A DNA stretch of 64,000 nucleotides from the NCBI RefSeq assembly GCF_000515255.1, contig NZ_KI911559.1:2126824-2190823 (forward strand), written 5' to 3'. Made by a program: the position numbers and the translations under genes. Source of the DNA: Rhodovibrio salinarum DSM 9154 (GTDB taxonomy: Bacteria > Pseudomonadota > Alphaproteobacteria > Kiloniellales > Rhodovibrionaceae). This document shows, in pieces, positions 26,134 to 36,308 of the stretch. How positions within the stretch are numbered: the stretch's first letter is position 1; the number at the start of each line of letters is the position of its first letter. The notes beneath the pieces were generated by a model that was given only the letters and a program-made list of their open reading frames with translations, did not search any database and was not told the origin of the DNA.

Positions 26134-28332
26134 ATGAAGAAGTTTGGTGCACGAATGTCTGTCCTTAACAAGTTGAAGGTGAGTACACGTCTCATTGGCG
26201 GGTTCACGATGCTTACCGTTCTTGCGATGGGGCTTGGCGCTGTGGGCTGGTTGTCGGTGCGGAGTATCGATACCGAGCTGAGCGGAATTTCGGAGGTCGC
26301 GGCCCCGGCGATCGAAACGACCGACGATCTGATCGCCGACATGTGGCAAAGCACCAAAGTCGCCCACGAAGTGGCCGGTGCCGAGACGCTCGATGAACTG
26401 ACGAGTCTCGAGCAGGATCTGACACGGCTCAGGAAGGGGTATGCCGCGTCCGAGCGCGAACTCGACGCGGTCGTTGATGATCCGGCGATGCAGCAGCCGC
26501 TCGAGGCCGCGCGCCCCCTTAAGAGCGACTATGACGGCCTGTTGGGTGATTTGGTTGCCGAACAGCGAACTTTGCTCAGTGAGCGTTCGGCCGCGCGCGA
26601 GAACGTGCGGGCGTTCGAGAAGGTCGACGCCAGTTTGAAAGCGCAGCTCACCGGGTTTGCGGACCGTAACGAGTCGCAGATGGCGGAAGCCAAGCAACGG
26701 GGTAATGAACTCGCGCGATCTGGCGCGAGTGGCCGTGCGGTCAACGGGGTCCTCGGCGATCTGTTCGATAAAGACTATCCGGTCGTAGAGGCGTCTCTCA
26801 AGCTTCGGGCCCTCGTGGGTGAGATGGGCGCCGTTGCCCGATCGTATCTGGCGGAAACGAAGCTTGCCGATCTGAATCCGATCGAAGCGCGTTTTTTAGA
26901 GCTAAACGAGCAGATAGATCGCTATCTCGCAGTCATGACCACGCATGTTGAGAGCCCGGGAGGCAAGCGGGATCTGCAGAGCCTGAAGTCTGGCTTTCTG
27001 GCGTGGCGTGATCAGATCATCGGGCAGTCAGGGCTGTTCCAGGAGCAGGCCGCCTTTCTCCAGGCGCGCGCCAATCTTAAGGCAGGTCTTGCGCGCGCGC
27101 AGACGGCCGCGGACGAGACGATCGCTTCGCTCGACAAGGTGGCCATTGCGGCGGATGCCTTCAGCAAGGAGTCCGATGCCGATGCCGCAGCCGCGGTAAG
27201 CCAGGCGAGCATGATCATCCTGGTTCTCATCGCCGCTGCCACCGTCGTGGCCGGTGGGCTCATCCTGATCGTCGTGTCCACGGTGACAAATCCGATCAAG
27301 GCGATCACCGACACCATGCGCAAGCTGGCGGATGGCGACAGCAGTGTGACGGTGCCTGGCGCCGGCCGCTCCGACGAGATCGGCGAAATGGCGGGTGCGG
27401 TACAGGTGTTCAAGGACAACGCCCTGGAGAAGGAGCGCCTGGAAGCCGAGCAAGAGGAAGCCGAGAAGCGGGCCGAGGAAGAGAAGCGTCAGGCGATGCA
27501 GGATCTCGCCAACCGGTTCGAGAGCGAGGTTGGCAGCATCGTCGAGATGGTCAGCTCTGCGGCGACCGAGTTGCAGGCAACCTCTCAGCAGCTTTCGGCG
27601 GCGGTTGAGGAGACTGAGGCGCAGACCAGCGCAGCTGCCACCGGCGCGGACCAAGCGTCGGGAAGTGTGCAAACGGTTGCTTCGGCCGCAGAAGAGCTGT
27701 CCGCAGCCATTCAAGAGGTTAACGGTCAGGTCTCCAATGCGGCCGGCAAGCTGCAATCGACCGCTCAGGGCGCCCGCAATGCCGAAACCAAGATGGACGA
27801 GCTCCTGAAATCGGTCGGTCAGATCGACGAGGTGGTCGAGCAGATCAGTGACGTGGCCGAGCAGACCAATCTGCTTGCCCTGAATGCGACGATCGAGGCC
27901 GCCCGCGCCGGCGAGGCTGGCAAAGGCTTCGCCGTGGTGGCCCAGGAGGTCAAATCCCTGGCCAATCAGACCCGGCAGATGACCGACAACATCGCTAGCC
28001 AGCTTGCGACGGTGAAGCAGGCCTCTCAATCGGCCGTCGATGGCACGCGCACCATCGTGGGCGAAGTCGAGACGATCAACGAGACGACCGGCACCATCGC
28101 GGCCTCGGTCGAGGAGCAGACGGCGACCACCTCGGAGATCAGCCGGAGCGCTCAGGAAGCGGCTAAGGGCACAGATGCGGTGTCCGGCAACCTGGGCAGC
28201 GTCAAGGAAGCCGCCAGCCATACCGCCCAGGCGTCAGGCAGCGTCAGCCAGGCCGCGGATGACTTGGCTCAGCAGGCCGAGGGGCTGAAATCTGCGGTTC
28301 AGACCTTCCTGTCCGAGGTCCGCGCCGCCTAG
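26134..28332 (+). CDS. Methyl-accepting chemotaxis protein
   Basis: A 732-residue chemoreceptor: TM1 at about 19-41, a roughly 320-residue helical periplasmic ligand domain, TM2 near 352-375 ([20 protein letters not shown]), a HAMP domain ([18 protein letters not shown]), then the signalling domain with the invariant hairpin tip [18 protein letters not shown]-type sequence (here [35 protein letters not shown]). It signals through CheW/CheA. No CheR-tethering pentapeptide is seen at the C-terminus (ends FLSEVRAA). The start is uncertain: GTG 26095, ATG 26134 and ATG 26155 are all in frame. The ligand is unknown; the size suggests a two-bundle (HBM-like) sensor. Confidence 0.93.
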   Translation: MKKFGARMSVLNKLKVSTRLIGGFTMLTVLAMGLGAVGWLSVRSIDTELSGISEVAAPAIETTDDLIADMWQSTKVAHEVAGAETLDELTSLEQDLTRLRKGYAASERELDAVVDDPAMQQPLEAARPLKSDYDGLLGDLVAEQRTLLSERSAARENVRAFEKVDASLKAQLTGFADRNESQMAEAKQRGNELARSGASGRAVNGVLGDLFDKDYPVVEASLKLRALVGEMGAVARSYLAETKLADLNPIEARFLELNEQIDRYLAVMTTHVESPGGKRDLQSLKSGFLAWRDQIIGQSGLFQEQAAFLQARANLKAGLARAQTAADETIASLDKVAIAADAFSKESDADAAAAVSQASMIILVLIAAATVVAGGLILIVVSTVTNPIKAITDTMRKLADGDSSVTVPGAGRSDEIGEMAGAVQVFKDNALEKERLEAEQEEAEKRAEEEKRQAMQDLANRFESEVGSIVEMVSSAATELQATSQQLSAAVEETEAQTSAAATGADQASGSVQTVASAAEELSAAIQEVNGQVSNAAGKLQSTAQGARNAETKMDELLKSVGQIDEVVEQISDVAEQTNLLALNATIEAARAGEAGKGFAVVAQEVKSLANQTRQMTDNIASQLATVKQASQSAVDGTRTIVGEVETINETTGTIAASVEEQTATTSEISRSAQEAAKGTDAVSGNLGSVKEAASHTAQASGSVSQAADDLAQQAEGLKSAVQTFLSEVRAA

Positions 28333-28478
28333 CGCACGTATGTCTTCAGCGCCGCTGGCACGGACCGAACTCGGGTTTTGTGTCGGCGGCGCTGTGTGGT
28401 TCCGACCCGATCAGCACTTTGACGAACAGCGGATAAAGTCCGCCTCACGTGGTAGCGGGTTTTCGCCTGCGATGGTGG

Positions 28479-29492
28479 CTAGACCGGTGGGATCAGGCCG
28501 GTCATCCGCGGGTCGTCGATCCGTTTCTGCTCCCGCTCGACCGGCGTGAAGCCAAAGCGCTGATACAGCGTGAGCGCCTTGGGATGATCGAGGGTGCAGG
28601 TGTTCACCGTGACCTTCTCGGGCGCATAGGACCACGCGATGTCGAGCGCGGTGCCCAGCAGATAGCGCCCCAGGCCCTGGCCTATAAACTCCGAGGTCAC
28701 GCCGAGGTAGGCGAGGTCGATTACCTGCTCGTAGCGCCGGTCGATCTCCGCCATGCCGGCCGGGCTGCCGTTGCAGTACAGGACGTACACCTCGACGTCC
28801 GGATTGGTGATGACGCGCTCCAGTGCGGCGTCGTCCAAGGCGCGCCGTTCCCACCACAGCCAGTCGCGACCGATCGTGTTGTACAGGAAGCGGTAAAAGG
28901 CGATCGTTGGTGGTTCCGCGCGCATTAAGGCAACGCGCTTGCCCGCCGGGGCGTTGGGGGCGGGGTCTGCCGGCGGCTGGGTCATCTCCAGGTAGGTGAT
29001 CGTAATGTCCAGTTTGCCGAATTCGTCCGGCTGGACACGATCCTCCGGTGGCGCGCCGGGGCTGGTCAGCCAGCGGCCCCATACGCCGACATCCTGCGCC
29101 TCGTAGCCAAGCGCCAGATAGAACCCTTGTGCGGCTTGGTTGCTGCCGCGCAGCATCAGCTGTGCCTTGGGAATCTGCTGCTCGGACAGCCACAGCTCGC
29201 CCGCCCGGACCAACTGGCGGGCATAGCCACGGTTCCGATGGTTGGGATGGACGCTTAGATAGTACATCCAGCCACGCCGGCCGTCGTGCCCCAAGCCGAT
29301 CGAGGCCACGATCCGCCCGGCCGCACGTCCGACCAGCAGGTGCGCGTTGTCGGCTTCCAGGAAGCGCGCGACATCGGTTGCAGGATCGTTGTACCAGCGG
29401 GTGAGTTCGCAGCTCTCCCACAAGGCGATCACCGCATCGCGGTCGGCGTATTCGGCCGCCTGGATGTGGAAGTCGTCGTCGGCGTCGGTCAA
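28479..29492 (-). CDS. Tandem GNAT-domain acetyltransferase
   Basis: A 337-residue protein with two acetyltransferase domains. Domain 1 (about 8-145) is YpeA/RimI-like, with YLSVHPNHRNRGYARQLVRAG as the acetyl-CoA loop and the NQAAQGFYLALGY helix. Domain 2 (about 170-330) has WLWWERRALDDAAL, VLYCNGSPAGMAEID, TSEFIGQGLGRYLLG and DHPKALTLYQRFGF. Both acetyl-CoA loops look intact. The two types normally occur as separate proteins. It lies downstream of cysK-alaX-sseA on the same strand, 40 bases after sseA, and its substrates are unknown. Confidence 0.85.
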   Translation of the reverse strand: MTDADDDFHIQAAEYADRDAVIALWESCELTRWYNDPATDVARFLEADNAHLLVGRAAGRIVASIGLGHDGRRGWMYYLSVHPNHRNRGYARQLVRAGELWLSEQQIPKAQLMLRGSNQAAQGFYLALGYEAQDVGVWGRWLTSPGAPPEDRVQPDEFGKLDITITYLEMTQPPADPAPNAPAGKRVALMRAEPPTIAFYRFLYNTIGRDWLWWERRALDDAALERVITNPDVEVYVLYCNGSPAGMAEIDRRYEQVIDLAYLGVTSEFIGQGLGRYLLGTALDIAWSYAPEKVTVNTCTLDHPKALTLYQRFGFTPVEREQKRIDDPRMTGLIPPV

Positions 29493-29532
29493 AGCGCAGA
29501 TATCCTTGGGCGTTTGCGCGGGGAGGTGGCGC

Positions 29533-30399
29533 TCAGGCGCGACCGTTTTCCACCGGCATGTTCAGCTCTTCCCGGCCCCAGTCGGTCCAGGAGCCATCAT
29601 AGAGCGCGATGTCGCGGTAGCCGGCAACGTGCAGGGCCAGGTTCAGGACGGCGGCGGTGACGCCGGAACCGCACGAGGTGACGACAGGGCGCTTGGGGTC
29701 GATTCCGGCTTCGCCCAGGAGACGCTGCAACTCCTCCGGGCTTTTCATCGTGTTCGTCTGGGGGTCGAGCAACTCGGTGAAGGGGAGGTTGGCCGACCCG
29801 GGAATATGTCCGGTGCGCAAGCCTTCACGCGGCTCCGCGACTTCGCCGGCGTAGCGCTCAGGCGCACGGACGTCGACGATCTGTTCTTTCTGGCGGGTCA
29901 GCTCGCGGTTCACCTGATCGCGGTCGCGCAGCATCGTATTGTCGAACCGCGCGGTGAAGTGACGCTCCTCACCGGCGCGCCCCTTGCCATCCTCGACCGG
30001 TTTGTCCTCCGCCAGCCATTTGGGCAGGCCGCCGTCCAGGACCGCGACGTCGCGGTGGCCCATGGCGCGGAACATCCACCAGACACGTGGGGCGGAGAAG
30101 ATGCCGCGCTGATCGTAGACGACGATCCGGCTACCGTCGCCGAGACCCAGCTTGCGTACCTTGGCGGAGAACTTCTCCGGCGGCGGCATCATGTGCGGCA
30201 GGTCGCTCGTGGTATCGGCGATCTCGTCGATGTCGAAGAAGACCGCGCCCGGGATATGCTGCTGCTCGAACGCCGCGCGTGCGTCCACGCCTTCGTGCGG
30301 CAGGTAATAGCTCGCATCGACGATCCGCACGTCGGGGGCGCGCAGATGCTGATAGAGCCAGTCGGTGCTCGCCAAGGCGTCTGGATTGGTGCGCGTCAT
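29533..30399 (-). CDS. sseA: 3-mercaptopyruvate/thiosulfate sulfurtransferase
   Basis: A 288-residue protein with two rhodanese domains. The first is inactive-like (SGDGSRIVVYDQRGIFSAPRVWWMF, partly quoted), while the second holds the active-site loop CGSGVTA in VVTSCGSGVTAAVL, the mercaptopyruvate-type loop. It transfers sulfur from 3-mercaptopyruvate (or thiosulfate) to thiols or cyanide, linking cysteine breakdown to sulfane sulfur. ATG 30399 begins a typical family N-terminus; the longer frame to 30957 is a shadow of alaX. It sits in a probable operon with cysK and alaX. Confidence 0.93.
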   Translation of the reverse strand: MTRTNPDALASTDWLYQHLRAPDVRIVDASYYLPHEGVDARAAFEQQHIPGAVFFDIDEIADTTSDLPHMMPPPEKFSAKVRKLGLGDGSRIVVYDQRGIFSAPRVWWMFRAMGHRDVAVLDGGLPKWLAEDKPVEDGKGRAGEERHFTARFDNTMLRDRDQVNRELTRQKEQIVDVRAPERYAGEVAEPREGLRTGHIPGSANLPFTELLDPQTNTMKSPEELQRLLGEAGIDPKRPVVTSCGSGVTAAVLNLALHVAGYRDIALYDGSWTDWGREELNMPVENGRA

Positions 30400-30452
30400 C
30401 GCAGGTCCTTCGTTGTCTGCTCGCAGGCGGTCCGGTGTGCGGGGGACCGCCG

Positions 30453-31160
30453 TCAGTCCACCAGGTGAACGTTGATCCGGCGGTTCTGCTTGCCCTTGCT
30501 TTCGACTTTGCCCACGCGCACGGCGCCGATCTCGCGCGTGTTGGCGACGTGGGTGCCGCCGCAGGGCTGGTAGTCGACCTCGCCGATCCGCACGGTGCGT
30601 ACCCAACCACCGTCGACCGGCGGTTTGACCGACATGGTGCGGACCAACTGCGGGTTGGCTTCCAGCTCCGCGCTGGAGATCCAGTCGGCCGTGACCGCGT
30701 GGGCGCCCTCGATCAGCGCGTTCAGGTCGCGCTCGAGGGCTTCCTTGTCGACGCTTTCGCCTTGCAGCGCGAAGTCGAGGCGGCTCTTCTCCGCACCGAT
30801 CTGCCCACCTGTGACCGGCCCGTCGACCAAGCTGCACAACAGATGCAGCGTCGTATGCATACGCATCAGCCGGTGCCGCCGGTCCCAGTCCAGTTCCGCC
30901 GTGACCGTGTCGCCAGGCTGGGGCAGGGCGGCGTCCTCGGCCGGGATCAGCAGACACCCCTGACCGTCTTCGGTCTTGCGGGTGTCGCGGATCTGTATCT
31001 CGCCACCGGACCAGAGCAGCCGGCCGCTATCGCCCGGCTGCCCGCCGCCCATGGGATAGAACACGCTGCGGGTGAGCAGGATTCCCGCCTCGGCATCGGC
31101 CGAAACGACCTCCGCCGTGCAGCTGTGCGCGTAGGCGTCCTGGCGGAACAGCAGTTGCAT
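30453..31160 (-). CDS. Alanyl-tRNA editing protein AlaX
   Basis: A 235-residue stand-alone editing factor homologous to the editing domain of alanyl-tRNA synthetase. The N-terminal beta-barrel part contains FYPMGGGQPGDSG; the zinc-binding motifs are HTTLH and CGGTH in the C-terminal part. It hydrolyses Ser-tRNA(Ala) or Gly-tRNA(Ala). The size corresponds to the medium AlaX-M class. It starts 12 bases after cysK ends, on the same strand. Confidence 0.92.
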   Translation of the reverse strand: MQLLFRQDAYAHSCTAEVVSADAEAGILLTRSVFYPMGGGQPGDSGRLLWSGGEIQIRDTRKTEDGQGCLLIPAEDAALPQPGDTVTAELDWDRRHRLMRMHTTLHLLCSLVDGPVTGGQIGAEKSRLDFALQGESVDKEALERDLNALIEGAHAVTADWISSAELEANPQLVRTMSVKPPVDGGWVRTVRIGEVDYQPCGGTHVANTREIGAVRVGKVESKGKQNRRINVHLVD

Positions 31161-31172
31161 CGCGGTGTCCCT

Positions 31173-32177
31173 CTAGCTCTCCAGCCAATCCGGAAGCGGC
31201 AGACCCTTCTCGCGCAGGAACGCCGGATTCCAAAGTTTGGAGACGTAGCGCGTGCCCCAGTCGCACAGGATGGTGACGATGGTATGCCCGGGTCCGAGTT
31301 CCCGGGCCAAGCGCTTGGCGCCGGCGACGTTGACGCCGCTGGAGGCGCCCATCACGAAGCCCTCGTGCTTCAGCAGGTCGAAGACGACCGACACACTTTC
31401 CTCGTCCGGGATCTGGAACGGGAAGTCGATCTCCAGGTCCTCCAGGTTGCCGGTGATCCGGCCCTGGCCGATGCCTTCGGAAATCGAGGAACCTTCCGCC
31501 TTCAACTCGCCATGAGCGTAGTAGTTATAGAGCGCCGCGCCGGGCGGGTCGGCCAGACCAACCTTGAGTTCCGGGTTGCGTTCCTTGAGCGCCATCGCGG
31601 TGCCCGCCAGCGTACCGCCCGTGCCGACCGCGCAGATGAAGCCGTCGACCTTGCCGTCGGTCTGACGCCAGATCTCCGGGCCGGTGGTCTCGTAGTGGCC
31701 GCGGCGGTTCGCCTGGTTGTCGAACTGGCGGGCCCAGATCGCGCCGTTCGGCTGGCTCTGGTTCAGCTCTTCGGCCAGCCGGCCGGAGACGTGGACGTAG
31801 TTGTTCGGGTCCTTATAGGGGACGGCCGGCACCTCCTTCAGCTCCGCGCCGCACAGCCGGAGCATGTCCTTCTTTTCCTGGCTCTGCGTCTCCGGGATCA
31901 CGATCACCGTGCGGTAGCCGCGCGCGTTGCCGACCAGGGCCAGGCCGATGCCGGTGTTGCCGGCGGTGCCCTCGACGATCACGCCGCCGGGTTTGAGCGC
32001 GCCGCGCGCTTCCGCGTCCTGGATGATTGCCAGCGCTGCGCGATCTTTCACCGAACCGCCGGGGTTCAGGAACTCGGCCTTGGCGAGAATCTCGCAGCCG
32101 GTTTCTTCCGAAGCTTGGCGCAGGCGCACCAGCGGCGTGTTGCCGATGGTGCCCACGAAGCCGTCTCGAACGTCCAT
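31173..32177 (-). CDS. cysK: Cysteine synthase A (O-acetylserine sulfhydrylase)
   Basis: A 334-residue PLP enzyme making cysteine from O-acetylserine and sulfide. The PLP lysine is in NPGGSVKDRAAL, the substrate loop is EGTAGNTGIGLA, and the phosphate loop is AVGTGGTLAG. The C-terminal segment ILCDWGTRYVSKLW is longer than in E. coli CysK and belongs to a branch common in alphaproteobacteria. I used ATG 32177 (MDVRDGFVGTIG), which matches the family start; a longer frame begins at 32249. It heads a cysteine/sulfur gene group with alaX and sseA. Confidence 0.93.
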   Translation of the reverse strand: MDVRDGFVGTIGNTPLVRLRQASEETGCEILAKAEFLNPGGSVKDRAALAIIQDAEARGALKPGGVIVEGTAGNTGIGLALVGNARGYRTVIVIPETQSQEKKDMLRLCGAELKEVPAVPYKDPNNYVHVSGRLAEELNQSQPNGAIWARQFDNQANRRGHYETTGPEIWRQTDGKVDGFICAVGTGGTLAGTAMALKERNPELKVGLADPPGAALYNYYAHGELKAEGSSISEGIGQGRITGNLEDLEIDFPFQIPDEESVSVVFDLLKHEGFVMGASSGVNVAGAKRLARELGPGHTIVTILCDWGTRYVSKLWNPAFLREKGLPLPDWLES

Positions 32178-32265
32178 CAGATCGATCCGTTTTTTAGCCG
32201 TTAGCGGAAAGCGGGTCGCGAGACTAGGGCGGCCCATGGGCCCAAGCAAGAGCCGGGATCGCCCC

Positions 32266-32943
32266 TCACGCGCCTGGAGCTGATGCCCCCGCGCGCTCGC
32301 GCAAGCGCGTCTGGTTCAGCGCCAGCCAATACAGGGCCATCACGGTCGGCGCGTTGTCGGCCGGGCCCTGTCCCAAAAGGTCGAAGGCTGCGTCGAAGGC
32401 CATTGCGCGGGCGTGGATGTCCTCGTTTTCGTGATCAAGCCCGTGCAGTCCGCCGGCGTTCGTGGCGTCGATCAATCCGCAATACAGGCGGATCGTCTCG
32501 CTGCTGCCGCCTGGGGTGGCGAGGTAGTGCGAGATCGGGATCAACTCTTGCAGGTGAAGGCCGGATTCCTCGTCCGCCTCGCGCCGGGCGACGTCGTCGG
32601 GGTCTTCATTCGCTTCGATGATTCCAGCCACCACCTCGATCTGCCAAGGTGGCATCCCGCCGGCGAGCGCGCCGGGGCGGAACTGCTCGATCAATACCAC
32701 TTCGTCGCGCACCGGATCGTACGGCAGAACAGCAACGGCATGGCCGCGCTCGAACACCTCCCGGGTCATCGGCTCCGACCAGCTTCCGTCGTGCTTGCGA
32801 TGCCGAAGCTGGTAACGATCGATCCGGAAGAAGCCTTTGAATGGAGAGTCCGCCGCCAGGATCTGAACGCTGTCGGGCGTGTCGGCGTCGCTCAACGGTC
32901 GGTCGGTCGGCAGGCGCGTGGCGCGCGGCTGATCGGCGGTCAT
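32266..32943 (-). CDS. NUDIX hydrolase, ADP-ribose pyrophosphatase type
   Basis: A 225-residue protein with a perfect NUDIX box (GIIEANEDP...READEESGL, fitting GX5EX7REUXEEXGU). The upstream PPWQIEVVAG and the VLPYDPVRDEVVLIEQFR strand are typical of NudF-like ADP-ribose pyrophosphatases, which cut ADP-ribose to AMP and ribose 5-phosphate. The late ATPGGSSETIRLYCG segment also fits. Same strand as cysK but separated by 88 bases; it diverges from the hydrolase-OsmC gene. Confidence 0.92.
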   Translation of the reverse strand: MTADQPRATRLPTDRPLSDADTPDSVQILAADSPFKGFFRIDRYQLRHRKHDGSWSEPMTREVFERGHAVAVLPYDPVRDEVVLIEQFRPGALAGGMPPWQIEVVAGIIEANEDPDDVARREADEESGLHLQELIPISHYLATPGGSSETIRLYCGLIDATNAGGLHGLDHENEDIHARAMAFDAAFDLLGQGPADNAPTVMALYWLALNQTRLRERAGASAPGA

Positions 32944-33113
32944 AATAGCGTCCTTGGCGGATCGTGGTTCGCGATGGCGCTAGAGCCTATGGCATGCGTC
33001 GGCGACAGCGAAATGGCAGGCTTGTGACGACCATACCCGGCTTCCGACGTCCGTTCCGCGTGTACGGGCAGGGGCGGGCATGCCTAGAGGTCAATCTGAA
33101 AGGGCCATCAGCG

Positions 33114-34370
33114 ATGACGGTGTTGAGTGAACGTGTGAGCTTTCCGGGGTCCCAGGGGCACGAATTGGCGGCACGGCTCGACCGCCCGGAAGCGCGGCCG
33201 CGGGCCTATGCCCTGTTCGCGCATTGCTTCACCTGCACCAAGGACCTCTATGCCGCCCAGCGGATCGCGGCCGCGCTGGCCGAACAGGGGGTGGCTGTGC
33301 TGCGCTTCGATTTCACCGGTCTCGGGCACTCGGAAGGCGAGTTTGCCAACACGGATTTCACCTCCAACGTCGACGATCTGGTGCAGGCCGCCGATTTCCT
33401 GGCCCGCGCGTACGACGCCCCGCAGCTGCTGATCGGACATTCCCTGGGCGGCGGCGCAGTGATCGCGGCGGCCCGGCGCATTCCCGCAGCTCGGGCGGTG
33501 GCCACGATCGGCGCCCCGGCGGATCCGGAGCACATCCGCCACTTGTTTGCCGACAAGCTTGACCAGATCGAGGCGCAGGGTACGGCGGAGGTCGCGCTTG
33601 CCGATCGGCGGTTCACCATCTCGCGGCGGTTGCTCGAGGATATCGCCGGACAGACCCTGCACGACGATCTGGCCCATCTGAAAAAGGCCCTGCTGGTGTT
33701 CCACGCGCCGCGCGACGAGGTCGTGGGGATCGACAACGCCTCGACGATCTTCACCGCCGCCAGACATCCCAAGAGCTTCATCTCGCTCGACGACGCCGAT
33801 CACTTGTTGCGGCGGAAGGCGGATGCCGTCTACGTCGCCCGTACGCTCGCCGCCTGGGCGGAGCGCTACCTCGAGACGCCGGAAACGGATGACGCAAGCG
33901 CGGCGACGCCATCGGCGGAAGGCGAGGTTGTGGTTCAGGAAACCGGCGCCGGCCTGTTCCAAAATGCGGTGCGCAGCGGCCACCATCGGCTGCTGGCCGA
34001 TGAACCGCGGGAGGCTGGCGGCACCGATACCGGCCCGTCGCCCTACGATTTCCTGCTCACGGCGCTTGGCGCTTGCACCTCCATGACCCTGCGGATGTAC
34101 GCCAGTCACAAGAACCTGTCGCTGGCACGGGTTACGGTGCGCCTGAGGCACCAGAAAATCCACGCCGAGGATAGTGGCTCAGGAAGCGGCAAGGCCGACC
34201 TCCTGACCCGCAGGATTCGGCTGGAAGGCGACTTGACCGCCGCGCAGCGCCAACGCCTGCTTGAGATTGCAGACAAATGTCCGGTGCACCGAACGCTCGA
34301 AGGCGATATTCGCGTACGCTCCGAACTCGATACGCCGGACTCGCTAACTCCCGGTCAAGGAAGCTCGTAG
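33114..34370 (+). CDS. Alpha/beta hydrolase fused to an OsmC domain
   Basis: A 418-residue two-domain protein. The N-terminal hydrolase (about 1-255) has LFAHCFTCTKD, the nucleophile elbow GHSLGG, an acid in HAPRDEVVG and the catalytic His in LDDADHLL. The C-terminal OsmC domain (about 275-410) has the two redox cysteines in GACTSMTLRMY and DKCPVHRTLEG. OsmC domains reduce organic hydroperoxides. This fusion is known in other bacteria; the substrate link between the domains is not established. ATG 33114 was chosen over a frame open to 32964. Confidence 0.93.
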   Translation: MTVLSERVSFPGSQGHELAARLDRPEARPRAYALFAHCFTCTKDLYAAQRIAAALAEQGVAVLRFDFTGLGHSEGEFANTDFTSNVDDLVQAADFLARAYDAPQLLIGHSLGGGAVIAAARRIPAARAVATIGAPADPEHIRHLFADKLDQIEAQGTAEVALADRRFTISRRLLEDIAGQTLHDDLAHLKKALLVFHAPRDEVVGIDNASTIFTAARHPKSFISLDDADHLLRRKADAVYVARTLAAWAERYLETPETDDASAATPSAEGEVVVQETGAGLFQNAVRSGHHRLLADEPREAGGTDTGPSPYDFLLTALGACTSMTLRMYASHKNLSLARVTVRLRHQKIHAEDSGSGSGKADLLTRRIRLEGDLTAAQRQRLLEIADKCPVHRTLEGDIRVRSELDTPDSLTPGQGSS

Positions 34371-34450
34371 TACCCTTAGGCCCAATGGAATGGGGCGATC
34401 TGGCGATCGGCTGGATGACGGCCGGACGCGTAGCATAGAAAGCTAAACCA

Positions 34451-36211
34451 ATGCTGCCCAGGATTGAAAGACGACCCTTCCTTGGCCTTCAAAGGCGTGA
34501 CGCGGCGCTGCTGAAACGTCCAGACGGCCGCTATCCGCACGCGTACGTGCCGGAATTGGCCGACAATTTCGCATCCGGGCGCGTCGACCGGCGGGGGTTC
34601 CTGCGTACGGCTTGCCTGCTCGGGGTCTCCGCGGGGGCGGCCTATGCCTTTGCCGGTGTGGTGGATGGTGGCGCGATGGCACCGCCGGCGCGCGCGCAGG
34701 CTGCCCCGCAACAGGGCGGGGAACTGCGCTTCGCCATGGAGGTGATGGAGATCACCGACCCGGCCGCGTTCGAGTGGCCGCAGCAGGCGAACGTGACCCG
34801 TTGGATCGTCGAGTACCTGACCCGGACCGGGCCGGATAACGTGACGCTGCCCTACCTTGCGGCGGGTTGGGAAGCGTCGGACGACCTCAGGACCTGGACC
34901 TTCACGTTGCAGCGGGAGGTGCGCTGGTCGAACGGCGATCATTTCACCGCCGATGACGTGGTGGCGAATTTCCAACGCTGGTTGGATCCGCAGCGCGGGT
35001 CGTCGAACCGCTCGCTGTTCGATGGCTTGGGCGAGCAGGTGTCGGTTGCTGGTCCGGGCGACCTGTCGCAGACGCAGATGCGCCTGCGGAACGGAGCGGT
35101 CGAGAAGGTCGACGCGCATACGGTCCGCTTGCATCTCTCGCGTCCAGACCTGTCGATTCCCGAAAATCTGTACAACTATCCAGCCGCCATCCTGCACCGT
35201 GACTTCGACGCAATGGGCGGCGACCTGCGCGCAAATCCGATCGGGACCGGGCCCTACCGGCTGGCGGGCTTCCAACCGGGGGAAGAGGCGCTGCTGATCC
35301 GTCGCCCGGGCGGCTATTGGGGGGAGCCGCCGCACCTGGACGCGATCCGTTATATCGATCGGGGGTTGAGCCGCCGGCAAATGCTGGGAGCGCTGCTGGA
35401 CGACGAGGTCGACGGTGTTCAAGAGGTCGATGTGGGCGACCTGAAGGCGGTGGAGGGTGTCTCGGGCATCGATCTGCATGCTGTTCCCACGGCACGCACC
35501 GGCGTTTGCCGGATGCGGGTCGACCGGCCGCCGTTCGACGATCTCCGTGTGCGTCAAGCGGTCCAGCGCGCCGCGGATAACCGCGAATTGCTGACCCACG
35601 GGTATGACCGCCGGGGCATGCTGGCGGAAAATCATCACGTTGGCCCGATGCACCCGGAGTACGCAGCCCTCCCGCCCGTTCCGCGCGACCCCGGGCGGGC
35701 CCGTGCGTTGTTGAGCGCGGCCGGCTATCCGGATGGGCTCCAGCTCACCATCGCCGTCGGCAACGTGCAGGGGCCGTGGGAGCAGCGCGTGGCCCAGTTG
35801 TTACAGCAACAGCTCGCGCAGGCGGGGATCGATCTGCGCCTGCAGGTGATGACCCCGGGCGAGTATGCCCGGCAGTGGAAGGACGTCACCTTCGGCATAA
35901 CCTCCTGGACGCACCGCCCACTTGGGGTGATGGCGTTAAACCTGGGCTATCGCTCGGGGCAGGCGTGGAACGAGACCGGCTACGCCAATCCGGAATTCGA
36001 TGCCAAGCTCGATACGGCGAACAGTCTGCTCGATCCCAACGAACGCCGGGAAGTGATGGCGGAGGTCGAGCGCATCCTGCAGGACGATGCGGTGATGGTG
36101 CAGCCGTTTTGGCGCAACCAGTATGTCGCGACCCGCAGCCGGGTGCGGGGCTACCAGACGCATCCCACGCAATATCATCAGTTTCAGGACGTCTGGCTGG
36201 ACGACGCCTAG
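34451..36211 (+). CDS. Tat-exported ABC transporter substrate-binding protein (peptide/SBP_bac_5 family)
   Basis: A 586-residue binding protein. The N-terminus is about 45 residues longer than a plain signal (PYVPELADNF-like HAYVPELADNF), then a twin-arginine motif, DRRGFLRTA, and a hydrophobic stretch ending near ARAQA. The mature part shows LEYLTRTGPDNV-type opening (VEYLTRTGPDN), WTFTLQREVRWSNGDHFTADDVV and NPIGTGPYRLAGFQPGEE. It should bind a peptide, opine or related solute in the periplasm. No permease or ATPase gene is adjacent, so its partners lie elsewhere. Confidence 0.9.
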   Translation: MLPRIERRPFLGLQRRDAALLKRPDGRYPHAYVPELADNFASGRVDRRGFLRTACLLGVSAGAAYAFAGVVDGGAMAPPARAQAAPQQGGELRFAMEVMEITDPAAFEWPQQANVTRWIVEYLTRTGPDNVTLPYLAAGWEASDDLRTWTFTLQREVRWSNGDHFTADDVVANFQRWLDPQRGSSNRSLFDGLGEQVSVAGPGDLSQTQMRLRNGAVEKVDAHTVRLHLSRPDLSIPENLYNYPAAILHRDFDAMGGDLRANPIGTGPYRLAGFQPGEEALLIRRPGGYWGEPPHLDAIRYIDRGLSRRQMLGALLDDEVDGVQEVDVGDLKAVEGVSGIDLHAVPTARTGVCRMRVDRPPFDDLRVRQAVQRAADNRELLTHGYDRRGMLAENHHVGPMHPEYAALPPVPRDPGRARALLSAAGYPDGLQLTIAVGNVQGPWEQRVAQLLQQQLAQAGIDLRLQVMTPGEYARQWKDVTFGITSWTHRPLGVMALNLGYRSGQAWNETGYANPEFDAKLDTANSLLDPNERREVMAEVERILQDDAVMVQPFWRNQYVATRSRVRGYQTHPTQYHQFQDVWLDDA

Positions 36212-36308
36212 CCGAGTGCGATGTCCGTCATGCTGTTCCCTTGCCCACGTCGATCGGCTACGACCGGGCTATCGATCGAGGGCGAGAGTTCGCTGAGAGG
36301 GGGACCGC

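Noticed and set aside
30087-32204. 705-codon plus-strand frame across sseA, alaX and cysK
   Set aside because: Three well-recognised enzymes occupy the minus strand; the long frame is a shadow.
33114-34370. Novel hydrolase-OsmC fusion
   Set aside because: This domain fusion is already known in other bacteria, so it is annotated but not claimed as new.
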